Source of the DNA: Kiritimatiellia bacterium
GTDB taxonomy: Bacteria; Verrucomicrobiota; Kiritimatiellia; RFP12; UBA1067
NCBI GenBank assembly: GCA_900767325.1
Contig: CAAFYT010000055.1
Span: forward strand, 1 to 10,720
Direction: 5' to 3'
DNA: 10,720 bases
Part shown: piece after piece, positions 1 to 7,896 of the stretch
How the letters are laid out: each line of letters opens with the position of its first letter
Position numbering within the stretch: the stretch's first letter is position 1
The notes under the pieces: model-generated
Told to the model about the DNA's origin: nothing
The model's input: the letters and a program-made list of their open reading frames with translations, nothing else
Databases searched by the model: none
Translations under genes and position numbers: made by a program

Positions 1-1
1 C

Positions 2-1027
2 AACGGCGAGGTGATCTTCGACGAGATCTACGAGGAGGCGGCGCGCACGCAGGACCCCGAGCTTCTGGCGATGTGCGACAATCGCGTGAAGAGTTTTCTC
101 TTCAATACCACCCGGCTCTTCGGCAAGGTCGAGTACATCAACATCGGTCGTATCGCCAATTCGCTTTCGCGCCGTCCCATTGAGGGCGATCGGCGCGGGC
201 ACGTCTATCTCATGCAATACAAGGAGGAGGGCGATCCCGGCGTGCACGTGCTGATGATCCGCCTGCAGCGCTGGGGCGTGGCCGAGCATCTCGACGAAGG
301 CAAGTCGCTCCTGCAAGCAATCATGGAGGCGGACGAGTACACGGACTACGTGCTCGATCGCCGGCTGATGTGCAGTCAGCTCGGCATGAACCTGCCGCGT
401 CGCCTTGGCCTCGGCCATTTCACCGAGAAGTACCGTGGCAACAGCCAGTACAACGGCGTTGCGCTTCGCACGGCCTATTTCGTGCGCGACTACATCACCG
501 GCATCGCGTCCGACAAGGTTCCGCTCGCGAAGTACCGCAATCCCGTCTGGGCGCAGAAGTTCGCGTTCCTGATGGGCGAGGCGGCGGCGATCGACATGGT
601 CGTCGGGCGGCGCAGCTCGATCACCAAGGAGCTGCTCTTCGACCGCAACTACGAAGTCGTGCGCATCGGGGAGGATGGCCTGCCCGCGGAGGTCTGCATC
701 ACGGATCACGCCGGCAGCTTCGTGAACTACGAGCACCGCCTCGACGAGTATGTGTCGCAGTATGCGACCTTCGCGCTTCGGCGCAAGGCCTACGTGGTGG
801 AGTATTCGCTCTTCGTCCAGGCGTACGTCGAGGGGTTCCGGCGCAAGCTCGTCGAGACGCAGGCGGCCTATCGGTCGCGCAAGAACTCCTTCGACGAGCT
901 CTTCATCGACCGTCCCTACGATACCAATGGCTCCGGCGCGTACCGCTGGGCGATGGCGTTGCGCCGTCTCGACGCGTGCGATTGCGAGCGGGTCGCCGGT
1001 CTGCTCCGGGAAGCCATAGGATGCTGA
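2..1027 (+). CDS. Unrecognised protein, 5' end cut by window; possible kinase-like fold
   Basis: The frame is open from the window edge, so the gene probably starts upstream. A GTG at 11 is in frame but nothing marks it as the start; numbering from it gives 338 residues. I do not recognise the family. There is no signal peptide or membrane segment in the visible part; the protein is charged and rich in Arg, Tyr and Glu, so probably cytoplasmic. The order of some segments loosely recalls a protein or aminoglycoside kinase fold: a VLMIRL strand (80-85), a hinge-like YFVRDYITG (156-164), FDRN (210-213) and ITDHAGSF (230-237), which could stand for a DFG-like metal site. No proper HxD-x4-N loop is visible, so this is only a guess. 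The stop overlaps the start of the permease gene by 7 bases, suggesting coupled expression and perhaps a linked role. That it is a real gene is fairly sure; its function is unknown. Confidence 0.7.
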   Translation, partial: NGEVIFDEIYEEAARTQDPELLAMCDNRVKSFLFNTTRLFGKVEYINIGRIANSLSRRPIEGDRRGHVYLMQYKEEGDPGVHVLMIRLQRWGVAEHLDEGKSLLQAIMEADEYTDYVLDRRLMCSQLGMNLPRRLGLGHFTEKYRGNSQYNGVALRTAYFVRDYITGIASDKVPLAKYRNPVWAQKFAFLMGEAAAIDMVVGRRSSITKELLFDRNYEVVRIGEDGLPAEVCITDHAGSFVNYEHRLDEYVSQYATFALRRKAYVVEYSLFVQAYVEGFRRKLVETQAAYRSRKNSFDELFIDRPYDTNGSGAYRWAMALRRLDACDCERVAGLLREAIGC

Positions 1028-1956
1028 AGTACATCGCGAAGCGGCTTCTGGAGATGATACCGACCACGATCGGCATCCTCCTTTTGTCCTTCGCGCTGTT
1101 CAATGTCGTCGGCGGCTCGCCGGCCGTGGCGATTCTCGGCAAGAACGCCACGGCGGAATCAATCGCCGCCTTCAACCGCAAGTATGGCTATGACAAGCCG
1201 CTCGTCTTCGCCCGCGACAGCCAGTTCGTGAGGTTCGTCGGCGACTTGTGTGCGGGCGACTTCGGCTACTCGATCGAGATGAACGAACCCGTGGTCGACG
1301 TGCTCAAGCGGGGCGTTGGGCCTTCGTTGTCGCTGACGGTGCCCATCCTCCTCGGCGGCGTGATTCTGGCGCTGATGCTGGCGATGTGGTCGGCTGCCTG
1401 TCGCGGAGGATTGGTGGATCGCGCCGTGCTCGTCGGCTCGACGGTTCTGATGAGCATCAACTACGTGGTTTGGGTGCTGTTGGGACAGTTTTTCCTATCC
1501 TATCGCCTCGGCGTCTTTCCGGTCTGGGGGTATCGGGGCGCCTGGTGTCTCGCGCTGCCGGTTCTGATCGGCATCTTCTCCTCGCTGGGAACCGATGTGC
1601 GCTTCTTCAGGACGGCGATTCTGGACGAGCTGTACCGGCCCTATGTGCTGACGGCGCGCGCCAAGGGACTTTCGGGGCGTGTGATCATGGTGCGGCACGT
1701 GCTGCGCAACGCGCTCATCCCCATCGTGACCTACGTTTCGCTTTCAATCCCCTATCTGTTCACGGGTTCGTTGCTGCTGGAGAGCTTTTTCGGCATTCCG
1801 GGGTTAGGATCGATTTCGATCAATGCGATTCATTCCGCCGATATGGCGGTGGTGAGGACTGTTGTCGTATTGGGGGCTCTTCTTTATCAGTTCGTGAATT
1901 TGGCGACAGATGTCGTCTATGTGTTTCTTGATCCGCGCGTGAGGTTGATGCGATGA
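1021..1956 (+). CDS. ABC transporter permease, DppB/OppB/YejB type
   Basis: Inner-membrane subunit of a binding-protein-dependent importer of the peptide/nickel/opine class. The 311-residue product begins with the family's typical N-terminus (MLKYIAKRLLEMIPTTIGI) and a first membrane segment at about 11-31. A periplasmic stretch containing GDFGYSI follows (79-85), then membrane segments near 103-125, 135-160, 176-193, 231-254 and 277-300. The cytoplasmic EAA-type loop that docks the ATPase is at about 207-233 (TARAKGLS ... RHVLRNALIP). ESFFGIPGLG (254-263) and the C-terminal LDPRVR are also typical of DppB. The ATG at 1021 was chosen because it starts this N-terminus; the frame stays open further upstream, but that part is a shadow of the preceding gene. 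No second permease (DppC), ATPase or binding protein follows; they may lie upstream of the window or elsewhere. The substrate cannot be told. The stop overlaps nfo as ATGA. Confidence 0.9.
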   Translation: MLKYIAKRLLEMIPTTIGILLLSFALFNVVGGSPAVAILGKNATAESIAAFNRKYGYDKPLVFARDSQFVRFVGDLCAGDFGYSIEMNEPVVDVLKRGVGPSLSLTVPILLGGVILALMLAMWSAACRGGLVDRAVLVGSTVLMSINYVVWVLLGQFFLSYRLGVFPVWGYRGAWCLALPVLIGIFSSLGTDVRFFRTAILDELYRPYVLTARAKGLSGRVIMVRHVLRNALIPIVTYVSLSIPYLFTGSLLLESFFGIPGLGSISINAIHSADMAVVRTVVVLGALLYQFVNLATDVVYVFLDPRVRLMR

Positions 1957-2774
1957 GAATCGGCTGTCATCTGAGTTCGTCCGGCGGGTATCTCGCGATG
2001 GCGCAGACGGCAGAGTCGATCGGCGCGAACGTTTTTCAGTTCTTCACGCGCAATCCGCGCGGTGGCGCGGCGCGGCCGATCGACCGGGAGGATATCCGCG
2101 CCTTTCGCGTCTACGCCGATGCGCAGGGAATCGGGCCGATCATGGCGCATGCTCCCTACACGCTCAACGCCGCCGGATCCGAGGCGCGCGTGCGCGAATT
2201 CGCGGAAGCGGTGATGCGCGACGATCTGAAGCGCCTTGAGCTCGTGGATGGCGCGCTCTACAACCTTCATCCCGGCTCGCACGTCGGACAGGGTGCGGAA
2301 GCGGGCGTTGCGCTCATCTCCGGTCTCTTGAATCGCATTTTGACGCCCGCTTGCCGAACGACGGTATTGCTGGAGACGATGGCCGGAAAGGGCAGCGAGG
2401 TCGGGCGCAGCTTCGAGGAGATTCGCGCCATCATCGACCGGACGAAGGTGCCCTTGGGCGTCTGTCTGGACACGTGCCACGTGTGGGACGGCGGCTACGA
2501 CATCGTCGACGACCTGGACGGCGTCATCCAGGCGTTCGACGCGATCATCGGGCTTGACCGTCTGAAGGCGATTCACATCAACGATTCGATGAACGTGCGC
2601 GGCGCCCACAAGGATCGTCACGAAAAGATCGGCAAGGGCAGGATCGGACTTGAGGCGTTCGCGCGGCTCGTCAACCACCCCGCGCTGAAGGATTTGCCGT
2701 TCTATCTTGAAACCCCTTGCGATCTCCAGGGCTACAAAGAAGAGATCGCGTTAGTGAAAGGATTGGTCAGATGA
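1953..2774 (+). CDS. nfo: Endonuclease IV (AP endonuclease)
   Basis: Zinc-dependent endonuclease that cuts DNA 5' to abasic sites and repairs blocked 3' ends in base excision repair. The protein is 273 residues, close to the usual 280 or so. All nine metal ligands known from the E. coli enzyme can be placed: H66 (MAHAPY), H106 (NLHPG), E141 (LLETMAGKGSE), D173 and H176 (CLDTCH), H208 (IHINDS), D221 and H223 (KDRHEKIG) and E253 (YLETP). The N-terminal RIGCHLSSSGG is also typical. The fold is a TIM barrel acting in the cytoplasm. A GAGG at 1941-1944 sits 8 bases before the ATG as a good ribosome site, and the start overlaps the permease stop by 4 bases (ATGA). The stop overlaps panC in the same way. 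Nothing indicates damage, and the identification is secure. Confidence 0.97.
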   Translation: MRIGCHLSSSGGYLAMAQTAESIGANVFQFFTRNPRGGAARPIDREDIRAFRVYADAQGIGPIMAHAPYTLNAAGSEARVREFAEAVMRDDLKRLELVDGALYNLHPGSHVGQGAEAGVALISGLLNRILTPACRTTVLLETMAGKGSEVGRSFEEIRAIIDRTKVPLGVCLDTCHVWDGGYDIVDDLDGVIQAFDAIIGLDRLKAIHINDSMNVRGAHKDRHEKIGKGRIGLEAFARLVNHPALKDLPFYLETPCDLQGYKEEIALVKGLVR

Positions 2775-3574
2775 AGATATTCACGGATCCCGCGAAACTC
2801 ACCGCGTGGTGCCGCACCCGGCGTCTGGCGGGACGGAAGATCGCGCTTGTTCCAACGATGGGCTACCTGCACGAAGGGCATCTCTCGCTGATCGAATGCG
2901 CGAAGCGAAAGGGAGCCGACGAGATCGTCGTCTCGGTGTTCGTCAACCCCATCCAGTTCGGGCCGAATGAGGATTTCTCGAAATATCCGCGTGATGCGCG
3001 CGCGGATCAGGAGAAGTGCCGCGAAGCCGGCGCGACGGCGCTTTTCCTTCCCACGTCCGCGTCGCTCTACCAGCCGAACCATTCGGTCTATGTCTGCGAG
3101 GAGCAGCTTTCGACGGGCCTGTGCGGGGCGCGCCGACCGGGGCACTTTCGCGGCGTCTGCACCGTTGTCGCCAAGCTCTTCAACATCACCCACCCCGATT
3201 TCGCGGTCTTCGGTCAGAAGGACTATCAACAGGCGCAGATCATTCGACGGATGGTGCGCGACCTCAACTTCGATCTCGAGGTCGTCATCGCGCCGATCGT
3301 GCGTGATCTCTCGGGGCTTGCACTCAGCAGCCGCAACGCCTATCTGAGCGATCGCGAGCGGCAGATGGCGCTGGCGATCTCGCGCGGGCTCAGAAACCTG
3401 ACGACCCTCGCCGCGCTGCGGCGCACGTTGGAACAAGCCGGGTTGAAGGTCGATTACGTCGAATGCGTCGATCGGCAGACCCTCAAGCCGCGCAAACGCA
3501 TCGTCAAGGGCTCATGCGTGCTGGTCGCCGCCTATTGCGGAAAGACGCGACTCATCGACAATGTGCTTGTCTGA
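2771..3574 (+). CDS. panC: Pantoate--beta-alanine ligase (pantothenate synthetase)
   Basis: Joins pantoate and beta-alanine using ATP, through a pantoyl-adenylate, to give pantothenate for CoA synthesis. The 267-residue product has the nucleotidyltransferase signature PTMGYLHEGH (28-37, with H34 and H37 as the HIGH-like pair). It also has FVNPIQFGPNEDFSKYPRD (57-75), GHFRGVCTVVAKLFN (124-138), FGQKDYQQ (147-154) for ATP and pantoate binding, and LSSRNAYLS (185-193) in place of KMSKS. It is slightly shorter than the common 280 or so residues, with the difference in the C-terminal part. An AAAGGA-like ribosome site lies about 9 bases before the ATG at 2771, and the start overlaps the nfo stop as ATGA. 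An in-frame start further upstream would only add residues from the nfo reading. No panB, panD or panE is adjacent, so the rest of the pathway is encoded elsewhere. Confidence 0.97.
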   Translation: MKIFTDPAKLTAWCRTRRLAGRKIALVPTMGYLHEGHLSLIECAKRKGADEIVVSVFVNPIQFGPNEDFSKYPRDARADQEKCREAGATALFLPTSASLYQPNHSVYVCEEQLSTGLCGARRPGHFRGVCTVVAKLFNITHPDFAVFGQKDYQQAQIIRRMVRDLNFDLEVVIAPIVRDLSGLALSSRNAYLSDRERQMALAISRGLRNLTTLAALRRTLEQAGLKVDYVECVDRQTLKPRKRIVKGSCVLVAAYCGKTRLIDNVLV

Positions 3575-5504
3575 CGAAAACCCCCTCGCCACGCTACGCT
3601 CGCCCGATGGTCGCAACGAGATTCGCGTCTGGGCGGATCCGTTGTCCTACGCGGTCGTGCGTGGGGGTGTGACGCTCGTCTCGCGTACGGCGATCGCGCT
3701 TCAGCTCGATTCCCGACGCCTTGGCGGAGCGGTCGTGCCGCGCGAAGTACGCGAGGAGGTGCTTTCCGGTTCGTTGGAGACGCCGATCTACAAGAAGTCG
3801 CGTCTTTCGCTTGCGGCGCATTCGCTCCTTCTCGACTGTGGTGCGTGGGCGGTGCGGTTCATCGCGCGCGACGATGGCGTGGCATATCGCTTCGAAACGC
3901 ATTTCGGGGGGCGTGTGTGCGTGACCGGCGAGGAGGCCGCGGTGACGATCCCATGTGCGAATGCCGCGTGTGCGCTCAACTACGGCGAGCGTTTCGGCTG
4001 CGAGGAGACCGTGCCGCGGCTTTGCGCGGCGGGCGCGATTGCGACGGATCTTCCCCGTCAGGCGTACATCTACCTGCCGTTCGTCTACTCGATCGACGGC
4101 AGAACCGTTGCGGTCACCGAGTCCGACGTCTGCGACTATCCGGTCTGGAACCTGCGGCGCGTGGAGGCGTCGGAGGGTGTGGCGCTCGCTTCGGTCTTTG
4201 CTGGCTGGCCGAAGCGCGAGCATCGCGCCGCCGGCTGGGATCGCTCGTCCGTCGTATCGTCCGGCGGGCGTTGGATCGTGGTCGACGAGCAGGCCGACCA
4301 TTTGGTCGAGACTGCGGGCACGCGCACCTTCCCGTGGCGCGTGTTCGTTCTGGCGGATGCGGCGTGCAGGCTTTGCGAGGCGGACATCGTGATGGCGCTT
4401 GCGCGACCCTCCTCGGGCGATTTTTCCTGGGTGAAGCCCGGCAAGGTGGCGTGGGATTGGTGGAATGCGTGGGACAACCAAGGCGAGGCAAAGGGCTGCA
4501 CGACGGCCACCTACCAGCGTTTCATCCGCTTCGCCGCCGCCCACGGCATTGAGTACGTGATCCTCGACGAGGGCTGGAGCGAGACGCTGAACATCTGGGC
4601 CCCCAACCCCGCCGTCGACGTGCCGGGGCTGATCCGCTTCGGCGCGGCGTGTGGCGTGGGCATCATCCTGTGGATGGCATGGGCGCAGGTCGCAGGCGAC
4701 GAGGCGCGCGTGGCGAAGCATTTCGCCTCGATGGGCGCGAGGGGCTTCAAGGTCGATTTCATGGATCGCGGCGATGCGGCGTGCGAGCGCTTTCTCTGGG
4801 CTTTTGCGGAGCAATGCGCGAAGCAGCGGATGCTGCTCGATTACCACGGCGCGCATCGTCCGACGGGGTTGAGCCGCACCTTCCCGAATGTGCTCAATTA
4901 CGAAGGCGTGCACGGGCTGGAGAACATGAAGTTCTACCGGGACGAAGATTTCATGCTCAACGATGTGCTGGCGGCGTATCTGCGGATGACGGCAGGGCCG
5001 CTTGACTACACGCCGGGCGCAATGGACAACCACCCGATCGGCGTGCTTGGCGGCGACGAGCTGAACCCTGGCTCGTTCGGTACGCGTTGTCGGCAATTGG
5101 CGCTGATGTCGCTCTACGAGGCGCCGCTCCAGATGCTCTGCGATTCGCCCTCGAAGTACGAGCGCAACCGCGAATGCCTTGACTTCATGGCCGCGGTTCC
5201 CGTGGTCTGGGACGAGACGCGCGCGCTCGACGGGCGACTCGGAGAGTACATTGCGCTAGCGCGCCGCAAGGGCGAAGTCTGGTACGTGGCGGCGATCACC
5301 GACCGCGAGTCGCGCGAGATCGCGTTCGAGGCGACTTTCCTGGGCGCGGGCGAGTGGATGGTCGAGGTCTTTCGCGATGCGCCCGAATCGGACGAGTTTC
5401 CCACACGATACATTCACGAGCGCCAGTCGGGAATCGTGGCGGGGAGGCGCTTCGCCTTCCGTCTCGCGCCCGGCGGTGCATTCACGATGAGGTTCACACG
5501 ATGA
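3561..5504 (+). CDS. Glycoside hydrolase family 97, probably retaining alpha-galactosidase type, no signal peptide
   Basis: Full-length GH97 enzyme of 647 residues: an N-terminal beta-sandwich opening with SPDGRNEIRVW (14-24), a TIM barrel and a C-terminal beta domain. Barrel marks include WVKPGKVAWDWWNAWD (290-305), YVILDEGWSE (332-341), KVDFMDRGD (397-405), YHGAHRPTGL, NYEGVHGLE (446-454) and YEAPLQMLCDSPSKY. Family knowledge: inverting members such as SusB use glutamate bases, whereas retaining members use an Asp nucleophile and a Glu acid/base (D415 and E470 in the Bacteroides alpha-galactosidase BtGal97b, as I recall). D399 and E454 here have the same 55-residue spacing, favouring a retaining alpha-galactosidase. 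Most characterised relatives are exported, but this protein begins MCLSDENPLATL with no hydrophobic segment, suggesting a cytoplasmic enzyme acting on imported oligosaccharides. The ATG at 3561 lies 14 bases inside panC and has no strong ribosome site. Family certain, specificity inferred. Confidence 0.93.
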   Translation: MCLSDENPLATLRSPDGRNEIRVWADPLSYAVVRGGVTLVSRTAIALQLDSRRLGGAVVPREVREEVLSGSLETPIYKKSRLSLAAHSLLLDCGAWAVRFIARDDGVAYRFETHFGGRVCVTGEEAAVTIPCANAACALNYGERFGCEETVPRLCAAGAIATDLPRQAYIYLPFVYSIDGRTVAVTESDVCDYPVWNLRRVEASEGVALASVFAGWPKREHRAAGWDRSSVVSSGGRWIVVDEQADHLVETAGTRTFPWRVFVLADAACRLCEADIVMALARPSSGDFSWVKPGKVAWDWWNAWDNQGEAKGCTTATYQRFIRFAAAHGIEYVILDEGWSETLNIWAPNPAVDVPGLIRFGAACGVGIILWMAWAQVAGDEARVAKHFASMGARGFKVDFMDRGDAACERFLWAFAEQCAKQRMLLDYHGAHRPTGLSRTFPNVLNYEGVHGLENMKFYRDEDFMLNDVLAAYLRMTAGPLDYTPGAMDNHPIGVLGGDELNPGSFGTRCRQLALMSLYEAPLQMLCDSPSKYERNRECLDFMAAVPVVWDETRALDGRLGEYIALARRKGEVWYVAAITDRESREIAFEATFLGAGEWMVEVFRDAPESDEFPTRYIHERQSGIVAGRRFAFRLAPGGAFTMRFTR

Positions 5505-6682
5505 CATCGACTGTCTACATTGCGAAGAACATCTATGGAGGCGATGGCCTGGGCCGTCTGGGTGACGGACGGGTTGTATTCGTGCCGAACGCCTGGGCGG
5601 GCGAGCAGGTGAAGGCCGAGATCGTCGAGGAGCACAAGCATTTTGTCCGCGCGCGTCTTGTGGAGGTCGTTGAACGTTCGCCCGACCGCATCGAGGGCGG
5701 TGCGTTCGCCGCAGTTCCGGGGTGTGTCTACGCGAATTTGAGCGAAGAGGCCGAGTTGCGGACGAAGGGTGGGCAGCTCGCGGACTTTCTCTCGCGTGCG
5801 CGGCTGACGTGCGGCGAGGCGAAGCTGGTCGCGACCGGCGGTTTTCGCAACAAGGTCGTCTACCACTTCGCGAAACAAGGTGGCAAATGGGTGATCGGCT
5901 ATCGTCAGGAGCCTTCGCACGAACTGGTGGACGTTGTCGTCGATCCATTGGCGGCGGGGGAGATCAATGCGAAGCTCCCCGAGATCCGAAAGAACGTCCT
6001 GATGCTCCTCACCACTGGCCCCGAGGCGGTGCGGCGGGAGGTTGAGCGCAAGGGGCGCGTGACGATCCGCTGGACGAAGAAGAGCGGCGTGAAGTGGTGG
6101 CTTGGCGATTCGGCTGATGGCATCGTGCTGCGTGAGACCACGCTCGGGCTCGATTTTGACGTTCCGGCGGAGGGCTTCTATCAGGTGAATCCCATTGTGG
6201 GCGAGGAACTGGTGCGGAGTGTGGTCGAGGCGTATCGCACGGGGGCCGCTGGGGCCGAGACCGTGCTGGATCTCTACTGCGGCGTGGGCGTGTTCGGGCT
6301 GTGCTGCCGTCCACCTCGGCTGATCGGCGTCGAGTCAGGGCGTTTGGCCGTCGATTTCGCGCGACAAAACGCCGCCAGCCTGAAGCAGTCGGACGCTCGT
6401 TTCTTCGCAGAGCAGGTCGGGCGTAACATGCGCCGCATGCCGCTCGGCGCGCACACGACAGTCATCGTCGACCCGCCGCGCGGCGGACTCGAGCCGGGTG
6501 TGGCACGTACGCTTGCGCAGTCCAGAGTGCCGCGCATCCTCTGCATCTCATGCGATCCCGCCACGCTGGTGCGCGATCTCCGGGAGCTTTGTTCGACCTA
6601 CGAGATCGAATCGGTGAAGTGGTTCAACATGTTTCCGCGCACCGCGCGCTTCGAGACCTTTGTGACATTGCGCCGCAGATGA
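5501..6682 (+). CDS. TrmA/RumA-family uracil-5 RNA methyltransferase lacking most Fe-S cysteines
   Basis: SAM-dependent enzyme that methylates C5 of a uridine in rRNA (RlmD/RlmC type) or tRNA (TrmA type); the target cannot be told from sequence. The 393-residue product has an N-terminal TRAM-like RNA-binding domain (about 1-60) and a central RNA-binding part. The catalytic domain shows FYQVN (226-230), the SAM loop DLYCGVGVFG (257-266), DPPRGG (324-329), the nucleophile C351 in ISCDPATL and the general base E385 in RFETF. Cluster-binding relatives carry a cysteine group after the TRAM domain; here the matching stretch PGCVYANLSEEAELRTKGG (73-91) keeps only C75, so a 4Fe-4S cluster is unlikely. 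A GAGG at about 5489-5492 lies 8 bases before the ATG. The start overlaps the GH97 stop as ATGA and the stop overlaps miaB the same way. Confidence 0.92.
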   Translation: MTSTVYIAKNIYGGDGLGRLGDGRVVFVPNAWAGEQVKAEIVEEHKHFVRARLVEVVERSPDRIEGGAFAAVPGCVYANLSEEAELRTKGGQLADFLSRARLTCGEAKLVATGGFRNKVVYHFAKQGGKWVIGYRQEPSHELVDVVVDPLAAGEINAKLPEIRKNVLMLLTTGPEAVRREVERKGRVTIRWTKKSGVKWWLGDSADGIVLRETTLGLDFDVPAEGFYQVNPIVGEELVRSVVEAYRTGAAGAETVLDLYCGVGVFGLCCRPPRLIGVESGRLAVDFARQNAASLKQSDARFFAEQVGRNMRRMPLGAHTTVIVDPPRGGLEPGVARTLAQSRVPRILCISCDPATLVRDLRELCSTYEIESVKWFNMFPRTARFETFVTLRRR

Positions 6683-7896
6683 AGTTCTGGATTCACACCT
6701 ACGGTTGTCAGATGAACGTGCGCGACTCGGAGGCGGTCGAGGCGCTGCTGCTCGCCGCAGGTCATGAGAAGGCCTCGGGCGAGGACGAGGCGGAACTGGT
6801 GATCGTCAACAGCTGCACCGTGCGCCAGAAGGCGGAGGAGAAGGCGCTTGGCAAGGCCGGCAACATGATCGCAGCGGGCAAGCGCACGGGAATGATGGGC
6901 TGTGCGGTGAAGCGGCTCGGACCAGACCTCTTTCGTCGGTTGCCGAAGCTTGATTTCGCCGTCGCCCCCGGCGAGCTGGGCAAGATTCCCTATCTTCGCG
7001 GCGGTGATCCGCTCGCGGCGCATGTCTCGTCCGGCTCGTTCTCGGCATTCGTCACTGCAATGACGGGGTGCGACAACTGCTGCAGTTACTGCATTGTGCC
7101 GAAGGTCAGGGGTCACGAGCTTTCCCGGCCTTCGGACGAAATCGTGCGCGAGGTGGAATGTCTCGCGGCGCGTGGCGTGCGGGAGGTTACGCTGCTCGGT
7201 CAGAGCGTGTTGCGCTATCGTGGTTTTCCACTTCTCCTGCGGCGGTTGAACGCGATTGAGGGGCTTGAGCGCATCCGCTTCACTTCGGCGCATCCCGCAG
7301 GATGTACCGACGAGTTGCTCGCTGCCTACCGCGATTGTCGCAAGGTCTGTCGGCACCTGCATCTGCCTGTGCAGTCGGGAAGCGACCGTATCCTGCGGGA
7401 GATGCGGCGGCGCTACACGCGCGCGGAGTATTTGGAGGCGGTCGGGCGTCTCCGTGCGTTCGACGATCAGTTCGCGATCACCACCGATGTGATCGTTGGC
7501 TACCCAGGCGAGACGGATGAGGATTTCGAGGCGACGCGTTCGCTGATGGATGAGGCCGGTTTCGACAATGCGTTCGTGTTTAAGTATTCGCCGCGTCCGG
7601 GAACGCCCAGCGCGGCGCGACCGGATGATGTTCCGACCGAAGAGAAGGAGCGTCGCGATCAGGTTCTGCTGGCGGATCAGGAGCGGCGCGGACTTTTGCG
7701 CAACACGCGGCTCGTCGGGACGGTTCGAGAGGTTCTGGCAGAAGGACCGTCGAAGCGCAATCGCGCGCGTTGGAGCGGACGCGACTCGGGCAATCGGATC
7801 GTGGTTTGGGATGCTTCGTCCGGCGAGGTCGGGTCGTTTGTTCGTGTGCGGATCGTCGAGGCGCATCCGCAGATTCTGCTGGGCGAAATTATCTGA
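6679..7896 (+). CDS. miaB: tRNA-2-methylthio-N6-dimethylallyladenosine synthase (MiaB), short form
   Basis: Radical-SAM methylthiotransferase that adds a 2-methylthio group to i6A37 of tRNAs reading UNN codons. The N-terminal MTTase domain carries the three ligands of the auxiliary cluster: C10 (YGCQMN), C46 (NSCTVRQKAEEKA) and C75 (MMGCAVK). The radical-SAM cysteines are C131, C135 and C138 in GCDNCCSYCIVPKVRG. Further marks are SAHP, HLHLPVQSGSDRIL (227-240), TTDVIVGYPGETDEDF (268-283) and YSPRPGT. A TRAM domain fills about 340-405. At 405 residues it is shorter than the usual 430-470, partly because the loop after LLGQSV is trimmed. QKAEEKA and the GCxNxCxYCIVP form favour MiaB over RimO or MtaB. 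The ATG overlaps the preceding stop as ATGA and has no clear Shine-Dalgarno site, suggesting coupling. The 3' end overlaps convergent dapB by 8 bases. Confidence 0.93.
   Translation: MKFWIHTYGCQMNVRDSEAVEALLLAAGHEKASGEDEAELVIVNSCTVRQKAEEKALGKAGNMIAAGKRTGMMGCAVKRLGPDLFRRLPKLDFAVAPGELGKIPYLRGGDPLAAHVSSGSFSAFVTAMTGCDNCCSYCIVPKVRGHELSRPSDEIVREVECLAARGVREVTLLGQSVLRYRGFPLLLRRLNAIEGLERIRFTSAHPAGCTDELLAAYRDCRKVCRHLHLPVQSGSDRILREMRRRYTRAEYLEAVGRLRAFDDQFAITTDVIVGYPGETDEDFEATRSLMDEAGFDNAFVFKYSPRPGTPSAARPDDVPTEEKERRDQVLLADQERRGLLRNTRLVGTVREVLAEGPSKRNRARWSGRDSGNRIVVWDASSGEVGSFVRVRIVEAHPQILLGEII

Noticed and set aside
370..1020. Upstream extension of the permease frame
   Set aside because: The extra 217 residues are out-of-frame reading of the preceding gene. 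The permease has a typical N-terminus at the ATG at 1021.
1917..3436. Minus-strand open frames opposite nfo (253 codons) and panC (234 codons)
   Set aside because: Both real genes have intact active sites on the plus strand; the antisense translations are low-complexity shadows.
3594..5096. 500-codon open frame on the minus strand opposite the GH97 gene
   Set aside because: The Arg/His-rich translation has no recognisable motif, and the plus strand encodes a complete GH97 enzyme. Long antisense frames are expected in GC-rich coding DNA.
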